Shown: positions 56,256 to 64,000 of the stretch, piece after piece
Layout: every line of letters begins with the position of its first letter
Numbering within the stretch: position 1 is the first letter of the stretch
Assembly (NCBI RefSeq): GCF_021602025.1
Contig: NZ_BQHW01000005.1
Span: 1 to 64,000, forward strand
DNA from: Pseudomonas ceruminis
Lineage (GTDB): Bacteria > Pseudomonadota > Gammaproteobacteria > Pseudomonadales > Pseudomonadaceae
Length of the DNA: 64,000 nucleotides
Reading direction: 5' to 3'
The notes under the pieces: model-generated
Told to the model about the DNA's origin: nothing
Databases searched by the model: none
The model's input: only the letters and a program-made list of their open reading frames with translations
Position numbers and translations under genes: made by a program

Positions 56256-57074
56256 TTATTTGCCCAATTGCTCGGCCAGCTCGGCGGAACGCTTTGACGC
56301 AGCCTCCAGCGCCTGCTCGACGATGGCCTCGAAACCGTTGCTCTGGAACGATTTGATCGCCGCTTCCGTGGTGCCCGCCGGAGAGGTGACGCGGCGGCGC
56401 AGTTCGGCGGCGTCGACGTCACTGGCCACGGCCATGCGTGCGGCGCCCAGAGCAGTCTGCAAAGTCAGCTGGGAGGCGGTTTCACGCGGCAGGCCAAGTT
56501 TTTCCCCCGCCGCGGTCATGGCTTCGATCAGCAGGAAGAAATAGGCCGGGCCGCTGCCAGACACGGCAGTGACGGCATCGAGTTGTTGTTCCTGCTCCAG
56601 CCACAGGGCGGTGCCCACGGCCGACAGCAGCTGCTCGGCCTGCTGGCGTTGCTCGGCAGACACTTCTGCCGTGGCGTACAAGCCACTGACACCCTGGCGC
56701 AGCAGCGCCGGAGTATTGGGCATGCAGCGCACCACCGGGCGGGCGCCGACCCAGGCCTGCAGGCTGGCGCAGGTGATGCCGGCGGCGATGGAGACGATCA
56801 GTTGGCCCTTCTGCAGGGTGGGCTGCAGGGTCTGGCACACGGTCTTCATCACCTGCGGCTTGACCGCCAGGACGATGACGTCGGCATCGGCGATGGCCTG
56901 GGCGTTGTCATCGAAAACCTCGATGCCGTGCTCGGCCTGGACGCGGGCGCGGGTCTCGGCGCCCGGGTCGCTGGCGCGGATCTGTGCGGCGTCCAGGCCC
57001 TGGGCGCGCAGGCCGCCGATCAGGCTGGCGGCCATGTTGCCGGCGCCGATGAAAGCAATACGTGTCTTGCTCAT
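56256..57074 (-). CDS. proC: Pyrroline-5-carboxylate reductase
   Basis: 272 residues. IAFIGAGNMAASLIGGL is the NADPH fold; MPNTPALLRQGVSG and VTAVSGSGPAYFFLLIEAM mark the active site and LRRRVTSPAGTTEAA the C-terminal signature. It completes proline synthesis. Confidence 0.94.
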   Translation of the reverse strand: MSKTRIAFIGAGNMAASLIGGLRAQGLDAAQIRASDPGAETRARVQAEHGIEVFDDNAQAIADADVIVLAVKPQVMKTVCQTLQPTLQKGQLIVSIAAGITCASLQAWVGARPVVRCMPNTPALLRQGVSGLYATAEVSAEQRQQAEQLLSAVGTALWLEQEQQLDAVTAVSGSGPAYFFLLIEAMTAAGEKLGLPRETASQLTLQTALGAARMAVASDVDAAELRRRVTSPAGTTEAAIKSFQSNGFEAIVEQALEAASKRSAELAEQLGK

Positions 57075-57112
57075 GTCAGGTCCTTGAGGGAAAGAGTGAG
57101 TAAAGCATGGAA

Positions 57113-57799
57113 TCAGACAGGCCCGTAATTGCGCACGCCGAACAGGGCGGTGCCGATACGCACCCAGGTCGCGCCTTGTGCGATTGCGGCTTCAAGGTCA
57201 TGGCTCATGCCCATGGACAGCGTGTCCAGGCCGAGCCCCAGGCCTTCCTGCAACTGACGCAGGCTGGCGAAGGCAGCCTCTTGGGTAGCACGGTCTTCGC
57301 TGGGTTCGGGGATCGCCATCAGCCCGCGCAGGCGCAGGTTGGGCAACGCGGCCACGGCGTTGGCCAGTGCCGGCAGGTCTGCCGGGGCGCAGCCAGATTT
57401 GCTCTGTTCGCCGCTGACATTTACCTGCAGGCAGATGTTCAGCGGCGGCAGGGCACTGGGCCGCTGTTCTGACAGGCGTTGGGCAATTTTCAGGCGGTCC
57501 ACGGAATGTACCCAGTCGAAATGCTCGGCGATGGCTTTGGTCTTGTTCGACTGAATGGGGCCGATGAAGTGCCAGATCAAGGGCAGGTCGCGCAGTTCGA
57601 CCTGTTTGGCCAAGGCCTCCTGAAGGTAGTTTTCGCCGACATCGCGCACACCTGCGGCATGGATCTCGCGTATCGCGCTGGCCGGTTTGGTCTTGCTCAC
57701 CGCCAGCAGGTGGACGCTGGCCGGCTCACGCCCAGCGGCCCGGGCTGCGCTATCGATACGGGTGGCGAGGGCGGAAAGGTTGTCTGCTATGGTGGACAT
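57113..57799 (-). CDS. yggS: YggS-type PLP homeostasis protein
   Basis: 228 residues, single-domain alanine-racemase-like barrel. LLAVSKTKPASAIREIH carries the PLP lysine, GENYLQEAL, LIWHFIGPIQSNKTKAI and MGMSHDLEAAIAQGATWVRIGTALFG are family signatures. It binds pyridoxal phosphate without known catalysis. 38 bases before proC; a divergent pair with pilT. Confidence 0.92.
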   Translation of the reverse strand: MSTIADNLSALATRIDSAARAAGREPASVHLLAVSKTKPASAIREIHAAGVRDVGENYLQEALAKQVELRDLPLIWHFIGPIQSNKTKAIAEHFDWVHSVDRLKIAQRLSEQRPSALPPLNICLQVNVSGEQSKSGCAPADLPALANAVAALPNLRLRGLMAIPEPSEDRATQEAAFASLRQLQEGLGLGLDTLSMGMSHDLEAAIAQGATWVRIGTALFGVRNYGPV

Positions 57800-57864
57800 G
57801 GATCGATGCCGTCGGCTCAGGAGTCTGCGGCATTCTACCTGCTTGATGGCCTTTGGGGAGTCTC

Positions 57865-58863
57865 ATGGACGTGACCGACCTGCTGGCCCGGGCTGCGGAG
57901 GCAGGGGCCAGTGACCTGCACCTGGCTGCGGGCGAAATACCGATGTTGCGCCTGGATGGCGAGCTGCACCGCATGAACCTGCCTTGCGTACTGCCGGCGG
58001 CACTGACCGATAGCCTGGCGCCCTGGCTCGATGACGACCAGCGCCAGCAGTGGGCGCAGGGTGACGAGCAGGATCTTGCGCTGGCGTTACCGTCGATCGG
58101 CCGCTTTCGTCTGAACCTGTTTCGTCAACTGAAGGGGCCGGCGGCGACCTTTCGCCTCATTCCAAAGCGAATCGCGACCCTCGAGGAACTGAACCTTGAA
58201 GAAGTGTTTCGAGCTGTTGCGCAGTGCACGGATGGTCTGATTCTGGTCGGAGGGCCCACTGGCAGCGGTAAATCCAGCACGCTGGCAACCCTGATCGACC
58301 AGATCAACCGCGAGCGGTCCTTGCATATCGTCACACTGGAGGACCCAGTGGAAGTTATCCACAGCAGCCAGCGCAGCCTGGTCAACCAGCGTGAGGTCGG
58401 TCGGCACTGCCGTGACTTCGCTCACGGCTTACGCAGCGCGCTGCGCCAGGACCCGGACGTGATCATGATTGGCGAGCTGCGTGATCTTGAAACCATTCGC
58501 CTGGCATTACGGGCGGCGGAGACGGGGCACCTGGTGCTGGCGACAGTGCATACACGCTCGGCGGCGAGCAGCGTCGACCGGCTGGTAGAGGTGTTCGCTG
58601 CTGAGGAGAAGCCATTGGTGCGGGCAATGTTGGCCGAATCACTGCGCATGGTGGTGGCTCAGGTGTTGGTAAAGCGTGTGGGCGGCGGCCGTGTGGCTGC
58701 CAGGGAGGTGCTCATGGCCACGCCTGCGGTGCGCAACCTGATTCGCGAAGGGCGGATGGCGCAACTGTGCTCGGTGATGCAGGCGGGGGCCGCAGAGGGG
58801 ATGCGGACAATGGAGGGGGCGCTGCGGGGGTTGAGGGATAAAGGGTTGATCAGCCCGTGCTAA
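57865..58863 (+). CDS. pilT: Twitching motility ATPase PilT
   Basis: 332 residues from the ATG with GGGGAG four bases upstream. GGPTGSGKSSTLATLIDQIN is Walker A, EDPVEVIH the Asp box, and HGLRSALRQDPDVIMIGELRD Walker B; AAETGHLVLATVHTRSA is the His box. It drives retraction of type IV pili. It sits away from other pil genes, as usual. The end is shorter than P. aeruginosa PilT (344 residues), a minor difference. Confidence 0.9.
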   Translation: MDVTDLLARAAEAGASDLHLAAGEIPMLRLDGELHRMNLPCVLPAALTDSLAPWLDDDQRQQWAQGDEQDLALALPSIGRFRLNLFRQLKGPAATFRLIPKRIATLEELNLEEVFRAVAQCTDGLILVGGPTGSGKSSTLATLIDQINRERSLHIVTLEDPVEVIHSSQRSLVNQREVGRHCRDFAHGLRSALRQDPDVIMIGELRDLETIRLALRAAETGHLVLATVHTRSAASSVDRLVEVFAAEEKPLVRAMLAESLRMVVAQVLVKRVGGGRVAAREVLMATPAVRNLIREGRMAQLCSVMQAGAAEGMRTMEGALRGLRDKGLISPC

Positions 58864-58872
58864 GGGCGATCA

Positions 58873-58905
58873 GGGCCTCTTGCGCCGAGTGACGCGAAGA
58901 GGCCC
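58873..58905. terminator. Hairpin between pilT and the C40 peptidase gene
   Basis: GGGCCTCTT pairs with AAGAGGCCC around a GC-rich loop between convergent genes. Confidence 0.6.
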
Positions 58906-58911
58906 GAATTG

Positions 58912-59541
58912 TCAGCGCTTGGCCAGCGCCAATTGCTGTTGATCCTTCGGCAGCACCCGCTTGGCGACCACATAGTGCTGCTGCCAGTAGGGCTTGCTCA
59001 GGTTGTCGATGCTCACTCGCTTGCCGCGCCGCGGTGCATGGATGAAGCGGTCGTTGCCCAGGTAGATGGCAACATGGTTGACCCGGCGGCTTTTAATGTT
59101 GAAGAAGATCAGGTCGCCTGGCTTGAGGTCACCCTTGGCCACCTTCACGCCGTGGCCCTGGGCCATGGCATTGGAGGTGCGCGGCAAATCGACGTCAGCC
59201 ACATCGTTGAAGGCGTATTTGACCAGCCCGCTGCAATCGAAGCCTTTTTTAGGGCTGCTACCGCCCCAAACGTAGGGCGTACCGAGCACGTTGACGGCGC
59301 GGCTAAGGACGTCGCTGCTCTGCTTGGGCGACATCGCCGCCACGGCCGGCAGGTTATGGGCCTTGGCGGAAGAGCCCGGGCGGGCGCGCAACGTGGTCTG
59401 TTTGACCGGGGCATGTTTCACCGTGGCGTTGCTGGTATAGCCGGTGAAACCGCTGGGAAGACGTTGCTCACGGTTGGTGGCATGAGCGGCCAGGGGCAAT
59501 AATAGGCAGAGGGTCAGCCATGTCTTGAATAAAGGCGGCAT
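58912..59541 (-). CDS. C40 (NlpC/P60) cell-wall peptidase, secreted
   Basis: 209 residues with a signal peptide (TWLTLCLLLPLAAHA). The NlpC/P60 domain occupies about residues 75-205: VLGTPYVWGGSSPKKGFDCSG with Cys103, RVNHVAIYLGN with His156, and HAPRRG with His168. It probably cleaves gamma-D-glutamyl-diaminopimelate bonds in peptide stems. The N-terminal 50 residues are a basic, variable linker. No obvious operon partner. Confidence 0.87.
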   Translation of the reverse strand: MPPLFKTWLTLCLLLPLAAHATNREQRLPSGFTGYTSNATVKHAPVKQTTLRARPGSSAKAHNLPAVAAMSPKQSSDVLSRAVNVLGTPYVWGGSSPKKGFDCSGLVKYAFNDVADVDLPRTSNAMAQGHGVKVAKGDLKPGDLIFFNIKSRRVNHVAIYLGNDRFIHAPRRGKRVSIDNLSKPYWQQHYVVAKRVLPKDQQQLALAKR

Positions 59542-59705
59542 AGATGAAGCTCTTATGAATGTTGTGTGTAGGCGCGCAACTTTATAACAGCTTTTTGATC
59601 AGTTTCTGGGCCGTTGGTCGATTGTCATGGTGCCGTACGTCGGGCTGTGACGGAAAAGTCACATTTTTTCTTAGAAAATTTTCAGATAACCCTCGGGGGC
59701 TATGA

Positions 59706-60125
59706 ATGAACAGTTATCAACAGGGGGCGCCGTATCACGACACCCATAGCAAGGTCATTGGCTACCTGCTGTGGATTTTCGGCTTTACCGGTTCGCACCG
59801 TTTTTATTACGGCAAGCCGATCACTGGGACGATCTGGTTCTTCACCCTGGGCCTGCTGGGCATAGGCTGGCTGATCGACCTGTTCCTGATTCCGTCCATG
59901 GATCGGGAGGCCGACATGCGCTTCCAGTCTGGGCGCATCGACTACAACATTGCCTGGCTCCTGCTGACATTCCTGGGCATTTTTGGCGCGCATCGCCTGT
60001 ACCAGGGCAAATGGATCACCGCCATCATCTACTTCTTTACCGGCGGGCTGTTCCTGGTCGGTGTGCTGTATGACTTCTGGACGTTGAATGGCCAGATTTC
60101 CCAGGCCAACACCGAACGCCGCTAG
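59706..60125 (+). CDS. TM2 domain membrane protein
   Basis: 139 residues. Two TM2-like units: VIGYLLWIFGFTGSHRFYYG and IAWLLLTFLGIFGAHRLYQGKW, each followed by a helix and acidic Asp turn. Four membrane helices. Function unknown. The upstream 160 bases are AT-rich. Confidence 0.83.
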   Translation: MNSYQQGAPYHDTHSKVIGYLLWIFGFTGSHRFYYGKPITGTIWFFTLGLLGIGWLIDLFLIPSMDREADMRFQSGRIDYNIAWLLLTFLGIFGAHRLYQGKWITAIIYFFTGGLFLVGVLYDFWTLNGQISQANTERR

Positions 60126-60133
60126 GCAGAAAA

Positions 60134-60164
60134 AAGGCCTTGTCGCGCTGAGCGGCAAGGCCTT
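60134..60164. terminator. Terminator between TM2 and SPOR genes
   Basis: AAGGCCTTGTCGC pairs with GCGGCAAGGCCTT (one G-T pair) around GCTGA, preceded by an A run, in a convergent gap. Confidence 0.85.
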
Positions 60165-60169
60165 CTTCG

Positions 60170-60883
60170 TCACTGGCGCGTCTGGCGCTGTTGCAGCAAC
60201 AGATTACTGAAACCTGCCCCTGCCAACTGCTTCTGCGCCACGGTCAGTTGTTCGCGGTTGCTGAATGGACCGACCAGCACGCGGTACCAGGTCTCATCCT
60301 TGACGGTGCCCGACTCCACCTTCACCGCCTGTCCGAGCAGAATGATCTGCGCTCGCACTTTATCGGCGTCGGCCTCCTTGCGGAACGAGCCGGCCTGCAG
60401 GAAGAACAGGGTGGTTGCCGCCGGCTTGATCACCGGAGGTGCTGGCGGTGGCGTTTGCCCCAGCAGGGCAGCCTGAGCCCGAGCAGTATCGATCTTCGCT
60501 GCTTCAGCAGGCGTAACCGGGGGCACCGGTTGTGCGGGCACGGGCGGCGTTTTTTCTGGCACCGCTTCTGGCGGCACGATCACTTCCGACTCGGGCAGCA
60601 AGGTGTAGAAGTCGTACTTCGGCTTCACGGGCTGCTGCTGCTGTTGCTGCTGGGCGCTGGCAGGCGTGGACTTGCTGGACTCGACGACCTTCTCCGACTT
60701 TTGTGGCTCGGGCTTGGCGCGTTTGATGTCGCCGCCACCGGGCTCGAGCTTCATCAGGAAGACGATGAAGGCGCCGACGGTGAGACCGACCGCCAGCCAA
60801 ACCCAGCCGGGTATCGGCTGTTTGGCCGGCGCCTGGGTGCGGCTGGCGCCGCGCTTGGGTGCGGGTTTTTTCTTGGCAGCCAA
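60170..60883 (-). CDS. SPOR domain protein (FtsN-like)
   Basis: 237 residues starting with a TTG right after the argS stop; GGAG is ten bases upstream. Basic cytoplasmic tail, one membrane helix (WVWLAVGLTVGAFIVFLM), a Gln/Pro-rich linker, and a C-terminal SPOR domain (FFLQAGSFRKEADADKVRAQI, WYRVLVGPFSNREQ). This is the FtsN layout; SPOR binds denuded glycan at the septum. The argS-ftsN order is common in Pseudomonas. Symbol left out because the FtsN essential motif cannot be checked. Confidence 0.85.
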   Translation of the reverse strand: MAAKKKPAPKRGASRTQAPAKQPIPGWVWLAVGLTVGAFIVFLMKLEPGGGDIKRAKPEPQKSEKVVESSKSTPASAQQQQQQQPVKPKYDFYTLLPESEVIVPPEAVPEKTPPVPAQPVPPVTPAEAAKIDTARAQAALLGQTPPPAPPVIKPAATTLFFLQAGSFRKEADADKVRAQIILLGQAVKVESGTVKDETWYRVLVGPFSNREQLTVAQKQLAGAGFSNLLLQQRQTRQ

Positions 60884-60884
60884 C

Positions 60885-62621
60885 TTACATGCGCTCCAGG
60901 GTTTCCAGGCCGAGCAGCTCCAAGCCTTGTTTCAGGGTGCGACCGGTCAGGGCGGCCAGGCGCAGGCGGCTTTGCTGCTGCTGCGGGGTTTCGGCTGCGA
61001 GGATCGGGCAGTTTTCGTAGAAGCTGGAGAACAGACCGGCGAGGTCGTACAGGTAGCTGCACAGCACGTGGGGCGTACCCTTTTCAGCCACGTTGTTGAG
61101 GATTTCGCCGAATTGCGCCAGGCGTGCGGCCAGGTCCTGCTCATGGGCGGCGTGCAGCTCGATCTTACCGTCCACCTCGTTGAAGCCTTTGCCCAACTTG
61201 CGGAACACACCCGCCACACGGGTATAGGCGTACAGCAGGTAGGGCGCAGTATTACCCTCGAAGTTGAGCATCAGTTCGAAGTTGAAGCTGTAGTCGCTGG
61301 TGCGGTGCTTGGACAGGTCGGCGTATTTCACTGCGCCGATACCCACCACTTCGCCGATGTGTCGCAGTTCTTCCTCGGCCAGGCTCGGGTTCTTTTCCTT
61401 GACCAGCGCGTAGGCACGGTCTTTGGCTTCAGTGAGCAGGTCGATCAGCTTGACCGTGCCGCCATCGCGGGTCTTGAACGGGCGGCCATCGGCGCCGTTC
61501 ATGGTGCCGAAGCCCATGTGCTCCATCTGCATCGGGTGGCCGACGAAACCGGCGCGACGCGCAACTTCGAACACCTGGTTGAAGTGCAGCGCCTGGCGCT
61601 GGTCGACGAAGTACAGGGCGCGGTCGGCCTTGAGCACGTTGCTGCGGTAGCGCACGGCTGCCAGGTCGGTAGTGGCGTACAGGTAACCGCCGTCAGCCTT
61701 CTGCACGATCACTGGCAGCGGCTCGCCTTCGCTGTTCTTGAATTCATCAAGGAACACGCACTGGGCGCCCTGGTCTTCGACCAGCAGGCCCTTGGCCTTG
61801 AGGTCGGCAACCACGTTGGCCAGGTCGGCGTTGTAGGCGCTTTCGCCCATCACGTCGGCCATGGTCAGCTTGACGTTGAGCAACTCGTAGGTCTTCTGGC
61901 AGTGGGACAGCGAGATGTCTTTGAAGCGCGTCCACAGTGCCATGCATTCAGGGTCGCCAGCCTGCAGCTTGACCACCAGCCCGCGGGCGCGGGTGGCGAA
62001 CGCTTCAGACTCGTCGAAGCGCTTCTTGGCGGCGCGGTAGAAGTTCTCCAGGTCCGACAGCTGGTCGCTGGTGATGGGATTCTCTTCCAGGTAGGCCAGC
62101 AGCATGCCGAACTGGGTGCCCCAGTCGCCGACGTGGTTTTGACGGATGACCTGGTCGCCGAGGAACTCCAGCACGCGGGCCACGCTGTCACCGATGATGG
62201 TCGAGCGCAGGTGGCCGACGTGCATCTCCTTGGCCAGGTTCGGTGCCGACATGTCGATCACCACCTTCTGGGCCGGGCCAGCCTTGCGCGCACCCAGGCG
62301 GGCGTCGGCCAGGGCGGCGTCCAGGCGGTTGGCCAGGGCATCGGTGTTCTGGAAGAAGTTGAGGAAGCCAGGGCCGGCGATCTCGACCTTGCTGATGTCG
62401 GCGCTGGCCGGCAGGGCGTCGATCAGTTTTTCGGCCAGCTCGCGCGGCTTCATGCCGGCCGGCTTGGCCAGCATCATGGCGATGTTGCTGGCGAAGTCGC
62501 CATGGGTCTTGTCCCGGGCGTTTTCCACCTGAATCGCCGGCGACAGCCCTTCAGGCAGCACACCGTCGGTGACGAGTTGGGTGAGGGCTTGCTGGATCAG
62601 CTGGCGAATGGTGTCTTTCAT
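60885..62621 (-). CDS. argS: Arginyl-tRNA synthetase
   Basis: 578 residues from [30 protein letters not shown] is the HIGH region, the C-terminal anticodon-binding domain closes with [19 protein letters not shown]. Class I enzyme that charges tRNA-Arg. The gene ends one base before the SPOR gene. Confidence 0.96.
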   Translation of the reverse strand: MKDTIRQLIQQALTQLVTDGVLPEGLSPAIQVENARDKTHGDFASNIAMMLAKPAGMKPRELAEKLIDALPASADISKVEIAGPGFLNFFQNTDALANRLDAALADARLGARKAGPAQKVVIDMSAPNLAKEMHVGHLRSTIIGDSVARVLEFLGDQVIRQNHVGDWGTQFGMLLAYLEENPITSDQLSDLENFYRAAKKRFDESEAFATRARGLVVKLQAGDPECMALWTRFKDISLSHCQKTYELLNVKLTMADVMGESAYNADLANVVADLKAKGLLVEDQGAQCVFLDEFKNSEGEPLPVIVQKADGGYLYATTDLAAVRYRSNVLKADRALYFVDQRQALHFNQVFEVARRAGFVGHPMQMEHMGFGTMNGADGRPFKTRDGGTVKLIDLLTEAKDRAYALVKEKNPSLAEEELRHIGEVVGIGAVKYADLSKHRTSDYSFNFELMLNFEGNTAPYLLYAYTRVAGVFRKLGKGFNEVDGKIELHAAHEQDLAARLAQFGEILNNVAEKGTPHVLCSYLYDLAGLFSSFYENCPILAAETPQQQQSRLRLAALTGRTLKQGLELLGLETLERM

Positions 62622-62782
62622 GGGGATCTCTTTTCGACCGCAAGCGCGGTGGAGCGCCTGGATGCGCAGGTGGAAAAACTGGGCATTATCCGTTGCCGGG
62701 GCCGGGTTGCCAACCTTTGAAGCGGTAAGCGTCAAGCGGCAGGCTGGTGGCATGCAGCCTGCTATTGTCTGCAGCTTAAGGC

Positions 62783-64000
62783 TCAGTACAGGTCCACCGG
62801 GTCCACATCCAGCGACCAGCGCACCTGGCGCCCACTCGGCATGTGCTCCAACACTAGCAACCAGGCACTGATCAGTCGATGCAGTGGCGCACGAGTGTTG
62901 GCCTGGATCAACAACTGGGCACGGAAACGCCCGGCTTTGCGCTCCATGGGAGCGGGCACCGGGCCCAACAGTTCAATGCCAGGCAGGTGTTGTTCAGTCA
63001 CCAGGCGTTCTGCCGCGTTGCAAGCTTCGTCGAGGAAGCCTTCGGCTTGGCCCGGCTTGTGCGCTTCGGCGCGCAACAGTGCGAGGTGCGAGTACGGGGG
63101 CAGACCGGCAGCGTGACGCGCTTCCAGGGCCTGCTCGGCAAACGCGAAGTAGCCTTGTTCAGTCAACTGCACCAGCAGGGGGTGGTCAGCCAGATGGGTC
63201 TGGATGATTACCTTGCCGGGCTCTTCTGCGCGACCGGCACGCCCGGCCACCTGCACGATAAGCTGGGCCATGCGCTCGGTGGCACGGAAATCGCCGGAGA
63301 ACAGCCCGCCATCGGCATCAAGGATGGCAACCAGGGTAACCCGCGGGAAGTGGTGCCCCTTGGCCAGCATCTGGGTGCCGACCAGAATGCTCGGCTGGCC
63401 ACGCTGGATGGTGCTGAACAGGTTGTGCATGGCGTCCTTGCGCGCCGTGCTGTCGCGGTCCACCCGCAGGATCGGGTAGTCAGGGAACAGCACCTTGAGC
63501 CGCTCCTCGGCGCGCTCGGTACCTGCGCCCACCGGGCGAAGGTCGACGTGGCTGCACGTCGGGCACTGGTGCGGCAGGCGTTCGTCATAGCCGCAGTGGT
63601 GGCAGCGCAACACCCCAGAGCGCTGGTGCACGGTCATGCGCGCATCGCAGCGCGGGCATTCGCTGAGCCAGCCACAGTCATGGCACAACAGCGTCGGAGC
63701 GAAGCCGCGGCGGTTGAGGAACACCAACACTTGCTGGCCGGCTTCCAGGGTCTGACGAATGGCTTGCTGCAAGGGGCCGCTGATGCCGCTGTCCAGCGGC
63801 AGGCTTTTCACATCCAGGCGCAGCATGCGTGGCGGGCGCGCACCACCGGCGCGCTGGTCCATGCGCAGCAGGCGGTAGCGGCCGGTCAGTGCATTGTGCA
63901 GGGTTTCCAGCGATGGGGTGGCCGAGCCAAGCAGGATCGGAATGTTTTCCTGGTGGGCGCGCACCAGCGCCAGGTCGCGGGCGTGGTAGCGCAAGCCTTC
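62783..64000 (-). CDS. priA: Primosomal helicase PriA, C-terminal part (cut by window end)
   Basis: The frame is open to the window edge and gives 405 residues. [14 protein letters not shown] is helicase motif III-like, then eight zinc-binding cysteines (CHDCGW, CPRC, CHHCGY, CPTC), [36 protein letters not shown] as motif VI and a C-terminal domain ending [10 protein letters not shown]. PriA restarts stalled forks. The first part is off the right edge. Confidence 0.95.
   Translation of the reverse strand, partial: EGLRYHARDLALVRAHQENIPILLGSATPSLETLHNALTGRYRLLRMDQRAGGARPPRMLRLDVKSLPLDSGISGPLQQAIRQTLEAGQQVLVFLNRRGFAPTLLCHDCGWLSECPRCDARMTVHQRSGVLRCHHCGYDERLPHQCPTCSHVDLRPVGAGTERAEERLKVLFPDYPILRVDRDSTARKDAMHNLFSTIQRGQPSILVGTQMLAKGHHFPRVTLVAILDADGGLFSGDFRATERMAQLIVQVAGRAGRAEEPGKVIIQTHLADHPLLVQLTEQGYFAFAEQALEARHAAGLPPYSHLALLRAEAHKPGQAEGFLDEACNAAERLVTEQHLPGIELLGPVPAPMERKAGRFRAQLLIQANTRAPLHRLISAWLLVLEHMPSGRQVRWSLDVDPVDLY

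Noticed and set aside
60666-62720. 684-codon plus-strand open frame opposite argS
   Set aside because: Valine/glutamine-rich antisense shadow of argS; no ribosome site or homology.

Overview
The window reads as the chromosome of a fluorescent Pseudomonas of the P. putida group. It is GC-rich, and the gene set and order match what I know of that group: cadR/cadA, an aminoethylphosphonate uptake operon, folA, ilvD, mutM, coaD, calB, rsmD beside M16 peptidases, ftsYEX-rpoH, thiSG-trmB, hemW-rdgB, metXW-proC, pilT, argS, priA. No rRNA, tRNA or CRISPR array was seen. The species assignment rests on memory of gene order, not on a search.

Positions 1 to about 10,990 are an accessory island with visibly lower GC and mixed codon use. 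It begins inside an IS3-family element and carries, in order: an orphan MbcA/ParS-type antitoxin-like gene; an unknown 237-residue protein; a 1075-residue protein joining a PD-(D/E)XK (Mrr-like) nuclease domain to a long helical-repeat region; a frameshifted Abi_2 (HEPN) abortive-infection gene; and a compact locus of an sce7726-family nuclease-like gene meeting, tail to tail with overlapping stop codons, an operon of an unknown 352-residue protein, a small four-cysteine protein and a T4-beta-family protein. The island ends inside thymidylate synthase: only the last third of thyA remains (about 10,996-11,311), just behind an operator-rich promoter pointing into it. This is a defence-island type of content and holds the best candidates for undescribed systems.

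Positions 11,000-20,200 are core but niche-related. Two tiny tandem genes encode peptides with double-glycine leaders and proline-rich tails. Next come the divergent cadR/cadA cadmium/zinc resistance pair with a clear CadR box, then a LysR regulator, an ABC importer and an HD-domain oxygenase for 2-aminoethylphosphonate use.

Positions 20,200-43,500 are housekeeping and metabolism: a membrane protein/GTPase pair, folA, a cystine symporter, phosphorylcholine phosphatase, ilvD, rlmI, a DJ-1/PfpI protein, an HDOD protein, mutM, ferredoxin, coaD, coniferyl aldehyde dehydrogenase with a neighbouring TetR regulator, a sulfurtransferase, a YheT hydrolase, and a cluster of three M16-type peptidase genes around rsmD.

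Positions 43,500-64,000 are the conserved ftsY-ftsE-ftsX-rpoH block, mtgA, thiS-thiG-trmB, then a long leftward series (hemW-rdgB-DUF4426-metW-metX-yggT-proC-yggS), pilT, a C40 peptidase, a TM2 protein, an FtsN-like SPOR protein, argS and the 3' part of priA, which is cut by the window end.
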